Shown: positions 52,063-60,534 of the stretch, piece by piece
Layout: each line of letters begins with the position of its first letter
Numbering within the stretch: the stretch's first letter is position 1
Source of the DNA: Streptomyces sp. NBC_00178
GTDB lineage: Bacteria > Actinomycetota > Actinomycetes > Streptomycetales > Streptomycetaceae
Length of the DNA stretch: 64,000 nt
NCBI RefSeq assembly: GCF_036206005.1
Contig: NZ_CP108143.1
Coordinates: 6,105,501-6,169,500 of the forward strand
Reading direction: 5' to 3'
The notes under the pieces: model-generated
What the model saw: only the letters and a program-made list of their open reading frames with translations
Told to the model about the DNA's origin: nothing
Databases searched by the model: none
Made by a program: the position numbers and the translations under genes

Positions 52063-54071
52063 GCGGGGACCTCCAGAGGGTCGAGCTTGTTCGCTGTCCG
52101 GATCTCGTCGACGATACGGCCGATGATCTCCGTGATGCCGAAGTCCTTCGGGGTGAAGACGGCGGCGACACCGGCCTCGATGAGAGCCCGGGCGTCGGCC
52201 TGCGGGATGATGCCGCCGGCGATCACCGGGATGTCCGTGGCGCCCGCCTCGCGCAGCCGGTTCAGCACGTCCGGTACGAGCTCGGCGTGCGAGCCGGACA
52301 GGATGGACAGCCCGACGCAGTGCACGTCCTCGGCCAGCGCGGCGTCCGTGATCTGTTCCGGGGTCAGCCTGATGCCCTGGTAGACCACCTCGAAGCCGGC
52401 GTCCCTGGCACGTACGGCGATCTGCTCGGCGCCGTTGGAATGCCCGTCGAGGCCCGGCTTGCCGACCAGCAGGCGCAGCCGGCCCACCCCGAGGTCGTCC
52501 GCGGTGCGGGACACCTTCTCGCGTACCAGGGCGAGCGGGGTGCCGGGTTCCGCGGTGACCGCGACCGGCGCGGACGAGACGCCCGTGGGCGCCCGGAACT
52601 CGCCGAACACGTCGCGCAGGGCCCAGGCCCATTCGCCCGTGGTGACGCCCGCCCGGGCGCACTCGACCGTCGCCTCCATCAGGTTCCCGGTGCCCGCCGC
52701 GGTCTTCTTCAGGGCGGTCAGCGCCTCGGTGGCGCGGGCCTCGTCGCGGTTGTCGCGCCACTCGTGCAGCGCGGCCACGACCCTGGCCTCGTTCTCGGGA
52801 TCCACCGTCATGATGGCGGCGTCGAGATCGGCGGTCAGGGGGTTGGGCTCGGTCGTCTCGTAGATGTTGACGCCGACGATCTTCTCGTCGCCGGCCTCGA
52901 TCCGGGCACGCCGGGCGGCGTGCGAGGAGACCAGCTCCGACTTGAGGTACCCGGACTCGACGGCGGCCATCGCGCCGCCCATCTGCTGGATCCGGTCGAT
53001 CTCGGCCAGTGACTCGGTGACCAGCTCGTCCACCTTGGCCTCGATGACGTGCGAACCGGCGAAGATGTCCTCGTACTCCAGCAGGTCGCTCTCGTGCGCG
53101 AGCACCTGCTGGATGCGCAGCGACCACTGCTGGTCCCACGGGCGGGGCAGTCCCAGCGCCTCGTTCCAGGCGGGAAGCTGCACAGCGCGGGCGCGGGCGT
53201 CCTTGGAGAGGGTGACGGCCAGCATCTCCAGCACGATGCGCTGGACGTTGTTCTCCGGCTGCGCCTCGGTCAGCCCCAGGGAGTTGACCTGCACCCCGTA
53301 ACGGAAGCGGCGCTGCTTGGCGTTCGCGATGCCGTAGCGCTCGCGCGTGACCCGGTCCCAGATGCGGCCGAACGCGCGCATCTTGCACATCTCCTCGATG
53401 AAGCGGACGCCCGCGTTCACGAAGAAGGAGATGCGGGCGACGACATCGCCGAACCTCTCCTCGGGGATCTGGCCGGAGTCGCGCACCGCGTCGAGGACCG
53501 CGATGGCCGTCGACATGGCGTACGCGATCTCCTGGACCGGCGTGGCTCCGGCCTCCTGCAGGTGGTAGCTGCAGATGTTGATGGGGTTCCACTTGGGGAT
53601 GCGGTTGACCGTGTACGTGATCATGTCCGTCGTCAGCCGCAGCGACGGGCCCGGAGGGAAGACGTGCGTTCCCCGGGACAGGTACTCCTTGACGATGTCG
53701 TTCTGGGTCGTGCCCTGGAGCCTGTCCGGGTCGGCGCCCTGCTCCTCGGCGACCACCTGGTAGAGCGCCAGCAGCCACATGGCGGTGGCGTTGATCGTCA
53801 TCGAGGTGTTCATCTGCTCCAGGGGGATGTCCTGGAACAGCCGCCTCATGTCACCGAGGTGCGAGACGGGCACGCCGACCCGGCCCACCTCGCCGCGGGC
53901 GAGGACGTGGTCCGGGTCGTAGCCGGTCTGCGTGGGCAGATCGAAGGCGACCGAGAGACCCGTCTGCCCCTTGGCGAGGTTGCGCCGGTAGAGCTCGTTG
54001 GACGCTTCGGCGGTCGAGTGACCGGCGTAGGTCCGCATGAGCCACGGACGGTCCTTCTGACGTTCGGTCAT
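52059..54071 (-). CDS. meaA: ethylmalonyl-CoA mutase (MeaA), adenosylcobalamin-dependent
   Basis: 670 residues. The MUTB-type barrel starts WLMRTYAGHSTAEASNELYR and contains FDLPTQTGYDPDH and QNDIVKEYLSRGT. The C-terminal B12 domain has the DxHxxG motif in KPGLDGHSNGAEQ, then LSILSGSHAELV and GGIIPQADARAL. It isomerises ethylmalonyl-CoA to methylsuccinyl-CoA. The gene lies 8 nt after ccr, the expected order of the pathway operon. Confidence 0.9.
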   Translation of the reverse strand: MTERQKDRPWLMRTYAGHSTAEASNELYRRNLAKGQTGLSVAFDLPTQTGYDPDHVLARGEVGRVGVPVSHLGDMRRLFQDIPLEQMNTSMTINATAMWLLALYQVVAEEQGADPDRLQGTTQNDIVKEYLSRGTHVFPPGPSLRLTTDMITYTVNRIPKWNPINICSYHLQEAGATPVQEIAYAMSTAIAVLDAVRDSGQIPEERFGDVVARISFFVNAGVRFIEEMCKMRAFGRIWDRVTRERYGIANAKQRRFRYGVQVNSLGLTEAQPENNVQRIVLEMLAVTLSKDARARAVQLPAWNEALGLPRPWDQQWSLRIQQVLAHESDLLEYEDIFAGSHVIEAKVDELVTESLAEIDRIQQMGGAMAAVESGYLKSELVSSHAARRARIEAGDEKIVGVNIYETTEPNPLTADLDAAIMTVDPENEARVVAALHEWRDNRDEARATEALTALKKTAAGTGNLMEATVECARAGVTTGEWAWALRDVFGEFRAPTGVSSAPVAVTAEPGTPLALVREKVSRTADDLGVGRLRLLVGKPGLDGHSNGAEQIAVRARDAGFEVVYQGIRLTPEQITDAALAEDVHCVGLSILSGSHAELVPDVLNRLREAGATDIPVIAGGIIPQADARALIEAGVAAVFTPKDFGITEIIGRIVDEIRTANKLDPLEVPA

Positions 54072-54079
54072 GGTGGACC

Positions 54080-55417
54080 TCAGACGTTGCGGAAGCGGTT
54101 GATGGCGTCGACGTGCTGCTCGCGGAGCTCCGTGTCGCGCACACCGAGGCCCTCCCGGGGGGCGAGCGCGAGGACGCCGACCTTGCCCTGGTGGAGGTTG
54201 CGGTGCACGTCGTACGCGGCCTGGCCGGTGTCCTCCAGGGAGTAGACCTTGGAGAGCGTCGGGTGGATCCTGCCCTTGGCGATGAGGCGGTTGGCCTCCC
54301 ACGCCTCGCGGTAGTTGGCGAAGTGCGAGCCGATGATCCGCTTCAGCGACATCCACAGGTAGCGGTTGTCGTACTCGTGCATGTAGCCCGAAGTGGACGC
54401 GCAGGTCGTGATGGTGCCGCCCTTGCGGGTGACGTAGACCGAGGCGCCGAAGGTCTCGCGACCCGGGTGCTCGAAGACGATGTCGATGTCCTCGCCGCCG
54501 GTGAACTCGCGGATGCGCTTGCCGAAGCGCTTCCACTCCTTCGGGTCCTGGGTGCGCTCGTCCTTCCAGAACTTGTAGCCCTCGGCGCTGCGGTCGATGA
54601 TCGCGGTCGCGCCCATCTTCCGGCAGATCTCCGCCTTCTGGTCGCTGGAGACGACACAGATCGGGTTGGCGCCGCCGGCCAGCGCGAACTGCGTGGCGTA
54701 GGAGCCGAGTCCGCCGCTGGCGCCCCAGATCAGCACGTTGTCGCCCTGCTTCATGCCGGCGCCGTTGCGCGAGACGAGCTGGCGGTACGCGGTGGAGTTG
54801 ACCAGGCCCGGGGAGGCGGCCTCCTCCCAGCTGAGGTGCTTCGGCTTCGGCATCAGCTGGTTGGACTTCACGAGCGCGATCTCGGCGAGGCCGCCGAAGT
54901 TGGTCTCGAAGCCCCAGATGCGCTGCTCGGGGTCGAGCATCGTGTCGTTGTGCCCGTCGGAGGACTCCAGCTCGACCGAGAGGCAGTGTGCGACGACCTC
55001 GTCACCCGGGTTCCAGGCGTTGACGCCGGGGCCGGTGCGCAGGACGACGCCCGCCAGGTCGGAACCGATGACGTGGTAGGGCAGGTCGTGGCGCTTGCTG
55101 AGGTCGCTGAGCTTGCCGTAGCGCTCCAGGAAGCCGAAGGTCGAGACCGGCTCGAAGATCGAGGTCCAGACGGAGTTGTAGTTCACCGAGCTGGCCATGA
55201 CGGCGACCAGGGCCTCGCCCGGGCCGAGCTCGGGCACCGGCACGTCCTCGACGTGGAGGGACTTGCGCGGGTCCTTGTCGCGGCTGGCGACCCCGGCGAA
55301 CATCTCCGCCTCGTCCTTGTGCACGGTCACCGCGCGGTACGACTCGGGGATGGACAGGGCGGCGAAGTCCGCGGCCGTGCTGTCCTGCGACTGGATCGCG
55401 TCCAGGATTTCCTTCAC
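54080..55417 (-). CDS. ccr: crotonyl-CoA carboxylase/reductase
   Basis: 445 residues of the MDR-type reductase branch that carboxylates crotonyl-CoA to ethylmalonyl-CoA with NADPH. Family features: SSVNYNSVWTSIFEPVSTF, HVIGSDLAGVVLRTGPGVN, NVLIWGASGGLGSYATQFAL (NADPH fold) and EHPGRETFGASVYV. The GTG start at 55417 has GGAGG 8 nt upstream. It begins the ethylmalonyl-CoA operon, making C5 precursors for acetyl-CoA assimilation and polyketide extender units, and has a long 5' leader with its own promoter. Confidence 0.9.
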   Translation of the reverse strand: MKEILDAIQSQDSTAADFAALSIPESYRAVTVHKDEAEMFAGVASRDKDPRKSLHVEDVPVPELGPGEALVAVMASSVNYNSVWTSIFEPVSTFGFLERYGKLSDLSKRHDLPYHVIGSDLAGVVLRTGPGVNAWNPGDEVVAHCLSVELESSDGHNDTMLDPEQRIWGFETNFGGLAEIALVKSNQLMPKPKHLSWEEAASPGLVNSTAYRQLVSRNGAGMKQGDNVLIWGASGGLGSYATQFALAGGANPICVVSSDQKAEICRKMGATAIIDRSAEGYKFWKDERTQDPKEWKRFGKRIREFTGGEDIDIVFEHPGRETFGASVYVTRKGGTITTCASTSGYMHEYDNRYLWMSLKRIIGSHFANYREAWEANRLIAKGRIHPTLSKVYSLEDTGQAAYDVHRNLHQGKVGVLALAPREGLGVRDTELREQHVDAINRFRNV

Positions 55418-55605
55418 GGTGATGCCTCCGGCAGATCGGGTCTCCGGCGTCGAGGGAACGCCGGAGGGACCCCTATGGGCAGGGGAGCGTGCGGTGTGGA
55501 GGTGTGCCGTCGGTTCGGCGGGTGGTGCGTGGCCTGCTCGGTGGAGCAGAAGGGTTGCCTGTGACGCAGGCGCCCGGGCGCGCGGACACGTGGTCTGCGG
55601 GGACA

Positions 55606-55636
55606 GCCGGCGTACGAGAGATCTCTGCACGCCGGC
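55606..55636. repeat. long inverted repeat in the ccr 5' leader
   Basis: Arms GCCGGCGT and ACGCCGGC (55606-55613 and 55629-55636) are perfect and enclose a 15-nt loop containing the palindrome AGAGATCTCT. It could form a stem-loop in the mRNA leader about 190 nt before the start codon. Confidence 0.6.
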
Positions 55637-55651
55637 CGCCCGGACTCCTTC

Positions 55652-55680
55652 AACGTATGGCACTCCGTGACAGGTGGCAA
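55652..55680 (-). promoter_or_regulatory. ccr promoter (TTGCCA-17-TACGTT)
   Basis: Minus-strand TTGCCA (55675-55680) and TACGTT (55652-55657) with 17-nt spacing. Just upstream, a GGCAC-CCA-GTGCC inverted repeat (55681-55693) abuts the -35 hexamer and is a candidate activator or repressor site. Confidence 0.55.
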
Positions 55681-55778
55681 GGCACCCAGTGCCAACAATT
55701 TCTCTCAGTTGTCATCTCGTAGGCACGCATGAGCAACATCATGGCCGGTATGCCTGGTTGATCCCGTGGGCGACGGCC

Positions 55779-56570
55779 CTACGGCGTGGTGCGGTACACG
55801 TACGGCGTCGTCGTCCCGAGGGCGGTGAAGCCGAGCCGCCCGAGGATCGGGGCCGACAGCCCGGTCGCGTCGACCTGCAGGAAGCGGTACCCGAGGTCCG
55901 CCGCGATCCGGGCCCGGTGGGCGACCAGCGCGCGGTACACCCCCCGGCCCCGCCAGGGGGCCGACGTGCCCCCTCCCCAGAGCCCGGCGAAGCCCGTCCC
56001 CGGGTACAGCTCCATCCGGGCGGAACTCACCGGCTCGTCCCCGGCCGTCACCACCACCGCGACGAACGTGTCGGGGGCCTCCGCGAGCCGGGCCAGGCTC
56101 TGGTGCCGCAGCCGCGAACCGTCCGTGCCGAACGCCAGCTCATGGGCCCGCACCATCAGCTCCACCCCGGCGGCGTCCGTCACCGTCCGCAGCGTCAGCC
56201 CCTCGGGGAGCTCGGCGGGCGCGGCCAGATCCGCCGCCGGTGCGACCAGCAGCGTCTCCGGCGGCTCGGCCGCGAATCCGGCGGCCGACAGGAGCGCGCC
56301 GAGCCCGGGCGGGTCGTCGTGTGCGTACAGCTTCCACTCGAACTCGGGGATTCCCAGGGCGGTGTAGTACTCCACCTGCGCCGCGATCTCCGTCCGGGCG
56401 CGGCCGGGGGAGAGGCCGGGGGCTGTCCACACCACGCCGTTCCAGTCGTCGGCGCCGCCGGTCCGCCGCACGACGTCGCCCGCTCGCTCGACCCGTGTGC
56501 CGGGACCGTCGGGGCGGGCGTGTTCGCGCATCTCGCGGTCGAACACAGTCAGCATCTCATCGGTTTCCAT
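55779..56570 (-). CDS. GNAT family N-acetyltransferase
   Basis: 263 residues. The acetyl-CoA binding segment WRGRGVYRALVAHRARIAADLG (R/Q-x-x-G-x-G/A-like) and the C-terminal strand LGFTALGTTTPYVYR support a GNAT fold. An N-terminal second domain (residues 1-140) is present. The substrate is unknown. The start is ATG 56570; internal ATGs nearby are also possible. It is convergent to no close neighbour but lies upstream of the ccr promoter on the same strand. Confidence 0.75.
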   Translation of the reverse strand: METDEMLTVFDREMREHARPDGPGTRVERAGDVVRRTGGADDWNGVVWTAPGLSPGRARTEIAAQVEYYTALGIPEFEWKLYAHDDPPGLGALLSAAGFAAEPPETLLVAPAADLAAPAELPEGLTLRTVTDAAGVELMVRAHELAFGTDGSRLRHQSLARLAEAPDTFVAVVVTAGDEPVSSARMELYPGTGFAGLWGGGTSAPWRGRGVYRALVAHRARIAADLGYRFLQVDATGLSAPILGRLGFTALGTTTPYVYRTTP

Positions 56571-56697
56571 GGGTGCATCCGAGCACGTCCGCACCCTGCC
56601 CGACCACCGGTTTCTCCCTCCGGCGGCGTCAACGCGCGGGTTCGGGGCAGGTGGAAGTGATCTTGATCGGGCACGGCGGACAGGGGCGGGCAGGACG

Positions 56698-57483
56698 ATG
56701 GCGATACGGGTGCGCAGACACGGCCGCGAGGGGCGCGGCCATGCTTTCGACCTGCGGCGGACGGCGTTCGGGTTCACACTCCTCGCCGTCCTCGTCTGCG
56801 GCGCGGGCCTGACGGTGCGCGCGGTCCTCCGCAGTGCCGAACGGCACCCGGCCGTCGCCGTGGTCGTCGCCGCGCTGCTGGTGGCCGGGGCCGCCGCGCT
56901 CCTGCGCGGGCGCCGCAACCGGAGAGCGGCCGCCGACGCGGCTGCGGCGGCGCTGGAGGCCGCGTACGAGGTCGTGGACGCCGCCCTGGAGGAGCAGACC
57001 GCCGCGGAGACCGTGGCGGCCACCGAAGAACTGCGGCGCCCCGTACCGGTCGACTACGCGGCCCTGGACCCGTACGAGTTCGAGGAGGCCGTGGCCGGGC
57101 TCTGCCGACGCGACGGCTGCCGGGACGCCGAGGTCGTCGGGGGCGCCGGCGACCTCGGCGCGGACGTCGTCGCCACCCTGCCGGACGGCCGGCGCCTGGT
57201 CGTCCAGTGCAAGCGGTACACGGCCGACAACAAGGTGGGATCCCAGGACCTCCAGCGCTTCGGGGGCACCTGCTACGCGGTGCACGGCGCGGAGGCGGCC
57301 GTGGTCGTCACCACCGGCGCGTTCACCGGGCCCGCTCTGGAGTACGCCGAGCAGTGCGGGATCCTCTGCGTCGACCTCGACGGGCTCACCGCGTGGAGCG
57401 AGGGCAGTGCGGCCCCGCCCTGGCACGCCGGGGCGCCCGTGGAGCCCGGCGGCACGATGGCCGCGGAGCCCGTCACGGGGTGA
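56698..57483 (+). CDS. membrane-anchored Mrr-type restriction endonuclease-like protein
   Basis: 261 residues. Two hydrophobic segments near the start (FGFTLLAVLVCGAGLTV and AVAVVVAALLVAGAAALL) suggest a membrane anchor, followed by an Ala/Glu-rich helical region that may be a coiled coil, then the Mrr_cat nuclease: FEEAVAGLCRRDGC, GDLGADVVATLPDGRRLVVQCKRYT (Asp...Gln-X-Lys catalytic pattern) and VVVTTGAFTGPALEYA. DNA cleavage, possibly of modified DNA, is expected, but the role of a membrane-attached form is unclear. No methylase is adjacent. Confidence 0.8.
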   Translation: MAIRVRRHGREGRGHAFDLRRTAFGFTLLAVLVCGAGLTVRAVLRSAERHPAVAVVVAALLVAGAAALLRGRRNRRAAADAAAAALEAAYEVVDAALEEQTAAETVAATEELRRPVPVDYAALDPYEFEEAVAGLCRRDGCRDAEVVGGAGDLGADVVATLPDGRRLVVQCKRYTADNKVGSQDLQRFGGTCYAVHGAEAAVVVTTGAFTGPALEYAEQCGILCVDLDGLTAWSEGSAAPPWHAGAPVEPGGTMAAEPVTG

Positions 57484-57492
57484 AGGCGCCGC

Positions 57493-58317
57493 TCAGCGCT
57501 CCTCCAGCGCCTTCCGGATCGTGCGCATGACCTCGTCGAGCGGGGCGTCGACGCGGGCCACGGCCACCAGCACCTCGCCCTCCGCCGACACGGAGGCCGC
57601 GGGGGCGGCGGAGGTCCTCGCGGGGTCACCGCCCACGGTGCGCCCCGCTCCGATCCCGGTGCCGAAGGTCTCGCGCACGATCGCGAACGCGTGGTCGAGC
57701 TGCGCCTCCACGTCCCCCTGGCCGCCCGCCCGCAGCCAGCGCCGCAGCACATGGTTGTGCGCGGTCACCACGGCGGAGGCGGCGACCTCGGCCAGCAGGG
57801 GGTCGTCGTTGCCGACGTGGTGGTCCCGCTCGTCGAAATGGCCCAGGAGATAACGGGTGAACAGTCGCTCGTAGCGGGCCACCGAGGCGATCTCGGCCTC
57901 CCGGAGCGTGGGCACCTCGCGGGTCAGCTTGTAGCGCGCCACGGAGACCGCGGGCTTCGCCGCGTACATCCGCATGACCTCCTTGATGCCGCGGCACACG
58001 GTGTCGAGCGGGTGCTCGTGCGCGGGTGCGGCGTTCAGGACGGCCTCGGCCCTGACGAGGGTGTCGTCGTGGTCCGGGAAGATGGCCTCTTCCTTGGAGC
58101 GGAAGTGGCGGAAGAACGTCCGCCGTGCCACCCCGGCGGCCCCCGCGATCTCGTCGACCGTCGTCGCCTCGTACCCCTTCGTGGAGAAGAGTTCCATGGC
58201 CGCGGCGGCCAGTTCGCGGCGCATCTTCAGCCGTTGGGCGGCGGCGCGGGTGCCGGCGGCGCTCTCCGGGGCGTCCGTCGCGGCGGAGGAACGGGGGGAC
58301 TTGGCGGGTTGGGACAT
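57493..58317 (-). CDS. TetR family transcriptional regulator
   Basis: 274 residues. The N-terminal HTH is clear: AAMELFSTKGYEATTVDEIAGAAGVARRTFFRHFRSKEE spans residues about 40-80, shown as its pieces GYEATTVDEIAGAAGVA and RRTFFRHFRSKEE. The ligand domain is not recognised. It follows the 3-hydroxyacyl-CoA dehydrogenase gene by 91 nt on the same strand and may regulate fatty acid/ethylmalonyl-CoA genes, an inference from location. Confidence 0.8.
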   Translation of the reverse strand: MSQPAKSPRSSAATDAPESAAGTRAAAQRLKMRRELAAAAMELFSTKGYEATTVDEIAGAAGVARRTFFRHFRSKEEAIFPDHDDTLVRAEAVLNAAPAHEHPLDTVCRGIKEVMRMYAAKPAVSVARYKLTREVPTLREAEIASVARYERLFTRYLLGHFDERDHHVGNDDPLLAEVAASAVVTAHNHVLRRWLRAGGQGDVEAQLDHAFAIVRETFGTGIGAGRTVGGDPARTSAAPAASVSAEGEVLVAVARVDAPLDEVMRTIRKALEER

Positions 58318-58408
58318 GGTGTGAACGTAACCCATCGCCGCCGGGGAGTGCGCCCGCGGGGGCGGGTCGCCCGGGGGTCCGAGCAGCCCGCCCCACCTGG
58401 CCCCCGGC

Positions 58409-60190
58409 TCAGCGCCGGGCATATTCGCGGAAGCCGCGCCCCGTCTTGCGGCCGAGGCAGCCCGCGGCCACCAGGTGCTCCAGCAGCGGCGCCGGGGCGA
58501 GCCCCGGGTCGCGGAACTCGCTGTGCAGGACCTTCTCGATCGCGAGCGAGACGTCCAGGCCGACCACGTCGAGCAGTTCGAACGGGCCCATGGGGTAGCC
58601 GCCGCCCAGCTTCATGGCCGCGTCGATGTCGTCGAGCGTCGCGTAGTGCTCCTCGACCATCTTGATCGCGTTGTTGAGATAGGGGAACAGCAGCGCGTTC
58701 ACGATGAAACCGGCCCGGTCGCCGCAGTCCACCGGGTGCTTGCGCACCTTCACGCAGACCTCGCGGACGGTGGCGTGCACGTCGTCGGCGGTCAGCACCG
58801 TGCGGACCACCTCGACCAGCTTCATCGCGGGCGCGGGGTTGAAGAAGTGCATCCCGACGACGTCCTCGGGCCGCGAGGTCACCCTGGCGACCGCCACCAC
58901 CGGCAGCGACGACGTGGTCGTCGCCAGCACCGCACCCGGCTTGCAGACCTTGTCCAGGGTCTGGAACAGCTGACGCTTGACGTCCAGGTCCTCGGCGACC
59001 GCCTCGACCGCGAGGTCGACGTCGGCGAAGGAGTCCAGCGACCCCGACGCGGTCACCCGGGCGAGGGTCTCGTCCCTGGCCTCCTCCGACATCCGGCCCT
59101 TGGCCACCGAACGCCCCAGGGACTTGGCGATCCGCGCCTTGGCGCTGTCAGCCTTCTCCTGGCTCCGCCCGGCGAGGACCACGGAGTAACCGGCCTTCGC
59201 GAAGACCTCCGCGATGCCCGAGGCCATCGTGCCCGAACCGGCGACACCCACCGACGCGACCGGGCGCCCGGCGACCGTGCCGGTGTTCTCCGCCGGCGTC
59301 AGGGCGTCCGCCACCACGGTCTGGCTCCCGGGTGCGTCGTACGTGTAGAAACCGCGTCCCGCCTTGCGCCCGGTCAGACCCGCCTCGGTCAGCTGGCCCA
59401 GCACCGGGGCTGGGGCGTGCAGCCGGTCGTGCGACGCCGCGTACATGGCCTCCAGGACCGTCCTGGCCGTGTCGATGCCGATGAGGTCGAGCAGCGCCAG
59501 CGGGCCCATGGGCAGTCCGCAGCCCAGCTTCATGGCCGCGTCGATGTCCTCACGGGAGGCGTAGTTCGCCTCGTACATCGCGGCGGCCTGGTTCAGGTAG
59601 CCGAAGAGCAGGCCGTCGGCGACGAATCCCGGGCGGTCGCCGACCGCGACCGGCTCCTTGCCCAGTTCACGCGCGAGCCGGGTGACGCTCTCCACGGCGG
59701 GCGGGGCGGTCAGCACGGAGGAGACCACCTCGACGAGCTTCATCGCGGGCGCGGGGTTGAAGAAGTGCAGGCCGAGGACGCGTTCGGGGTGCTGCGACTC
59801 GGCGGCCAGCCGGGTCACCGACAGGGCGTTCGTGCCCGTCGCCAGGATCGCGGTGGGGGAGACCACCGCGTCCAGCTCGCGGAAGACCTGCTGCTTGATC
59901 TCGTACGTCTCCGGCACGACCTCGATCACCAGCTCCGCGTCCGCGGCGGCCTGCAGGTCGGAGAACGTGCGGAAGCGGGCCAGGATGTCGCGCCGCTCCT
60001 GCTCGGTGATCCGCTCACGGCTCACGGCGCGAGCGGTGGAGGCCTCCAGGGAGGCGACGGCCTGACGCGCGGCGGCTTCGCTGACGTCGATGCCGACGAC
60101 CTCGCGGCCCGCCCGGGCCAGGACCTCGGCGATGCCGGTTCCCATGGTGCCGAGGCCGACGACGGCAATGGTGCTGAGGGGGATGTCCAT
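58409..60190 (-). CDS. 3-hydroxyacyl-CoA dehydrogenase, tandem-duplicated fusion (3-hydroxybutyryl-CoA dehydrogenase type)
   Basis: 593 residues composed of two 3HCDH halves. Each half has an N-terminal NAD fold (VVGLGTMGTGIAEVLARAG at residues 9-27 and VGVAGSGTMASGIAEVFAKAG near 310) and a C-terminal dimerisation domain (AMKLGCGLPMGPLALLDLIG and AMKLGGGYPMGPFELLDVVG). The catalytic HFFNPAPAMKLVEVV is present in both halves. It can oxidise 3-hydroxybutyryl-CoA and so feed crotonyl-CoA to ccr. Start at ATG 60190. Confidence 0.85.
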   Translation of the reverse strand: MDIPLSTIAVVGLGTMGTGIAEVLARAGREVVGIDVSEAAARQAVASLEASTARAVSRERITEQERRDILARFRTFSDLQAAADAELVIEVVPETYEIKQQVFRELDAVVSPTAILATGTNALSVTRLAAESQHPERVLGLHFFNPAPAMKLVEVVSSVLTAPPAVESVTRLARELGKEPVAVGDRPGFVADGLLFGYLNQAAAMYEANYASREDIDAAMKLGCGLPMGPLALLDLIGIDTARTVLEAMYAASHDRLHAPAPVLGQLTEAGLTGRKAGRGFYTYDAPGSQTVVADALTPAENTGTVAGRPVASVGVAGSGTMASGIAEVFAKAGYSVVLAGRSQEKADSAKARIAKSLGRSVAKGRMSEEARDETLARVTASGSLDSFADVDLAVEAVAEDLDVKRQLFQTLDKVCKPGAVLATTTSSLPVVAVARVTSRPEDVVGMHFFNPAPAMKLVEVVRTVLTADDVHATVREVCVKVRKHPVDCGDRAGFIVNALLFPYLNNAIKMVEEHYATLDDIDAAMKLGGGYPMGPFELLDVVGLDVSLAIEKVLHSEFRDPGLAPAPLLEHLVAAGCLGRKTGRGFREYARR

Positions 60191-60534
60191 CACGGGACTC
60201 CAGGGTGAGTGACGACTGTGAGGAGCACGGCGGCGCGTGCGGTCGGACCGACCGGCGCCCGGTGTGCGGAAATCGCGTGTCGTGGTGCACGGTCCCGGGC
60301 ACTCGCGCGCACCGGGGGGAAAGGTGACGGGCTCTGTCCCGGAGCCACGTCTCACGAACTGCCGAACCGACAAGCACTCCAGGTGGCTGCGTCACCAGGC
60401 CACCGGAGCCTGCGGGTGTGTGTCCCGCTCACCTGAGCTTAACCGGCGAGTAACGAGCGCGCCAGCCCTGGCCGGATGTGCACTGGCACACAGTTCGCCG
60501 GACACGTTGGGTGTGCGGAGATAAACTCAGCGTC
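60191..60534. promoter_or_regulatory. divergent intergenic region between hydroxyacyl-CoA dehydrogenase and HEAT-repeat genes
   Basis: 344 nt with no gene seen. It holds a partly palindromic TTAACCGGCGAGTAA at 60439-60453 (outer arms TTA/TAA) and, at 60522-60527, TAAACT placed 7 nt before the HEAT gene ATG, suggesting a leaderless message with only a weak -35. The TTA-TAA element could be a TetR-type operator. Confidence 0.4.

Larger units (their letters stand above)
55418..55778 (-). promoter_or_regulatory. ccr 5' region with promoter and a long leader
   Basis: The leader from the predicted start point to the GTG is about 225 nt. It contains an extended inverted repeat (55606-55636) and no convincing small gene. 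The promoter is listed separately at 55652-55680. The remainder up to the GNAT gene at 55779 has nothing else I could call. Confidence 0.5.
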
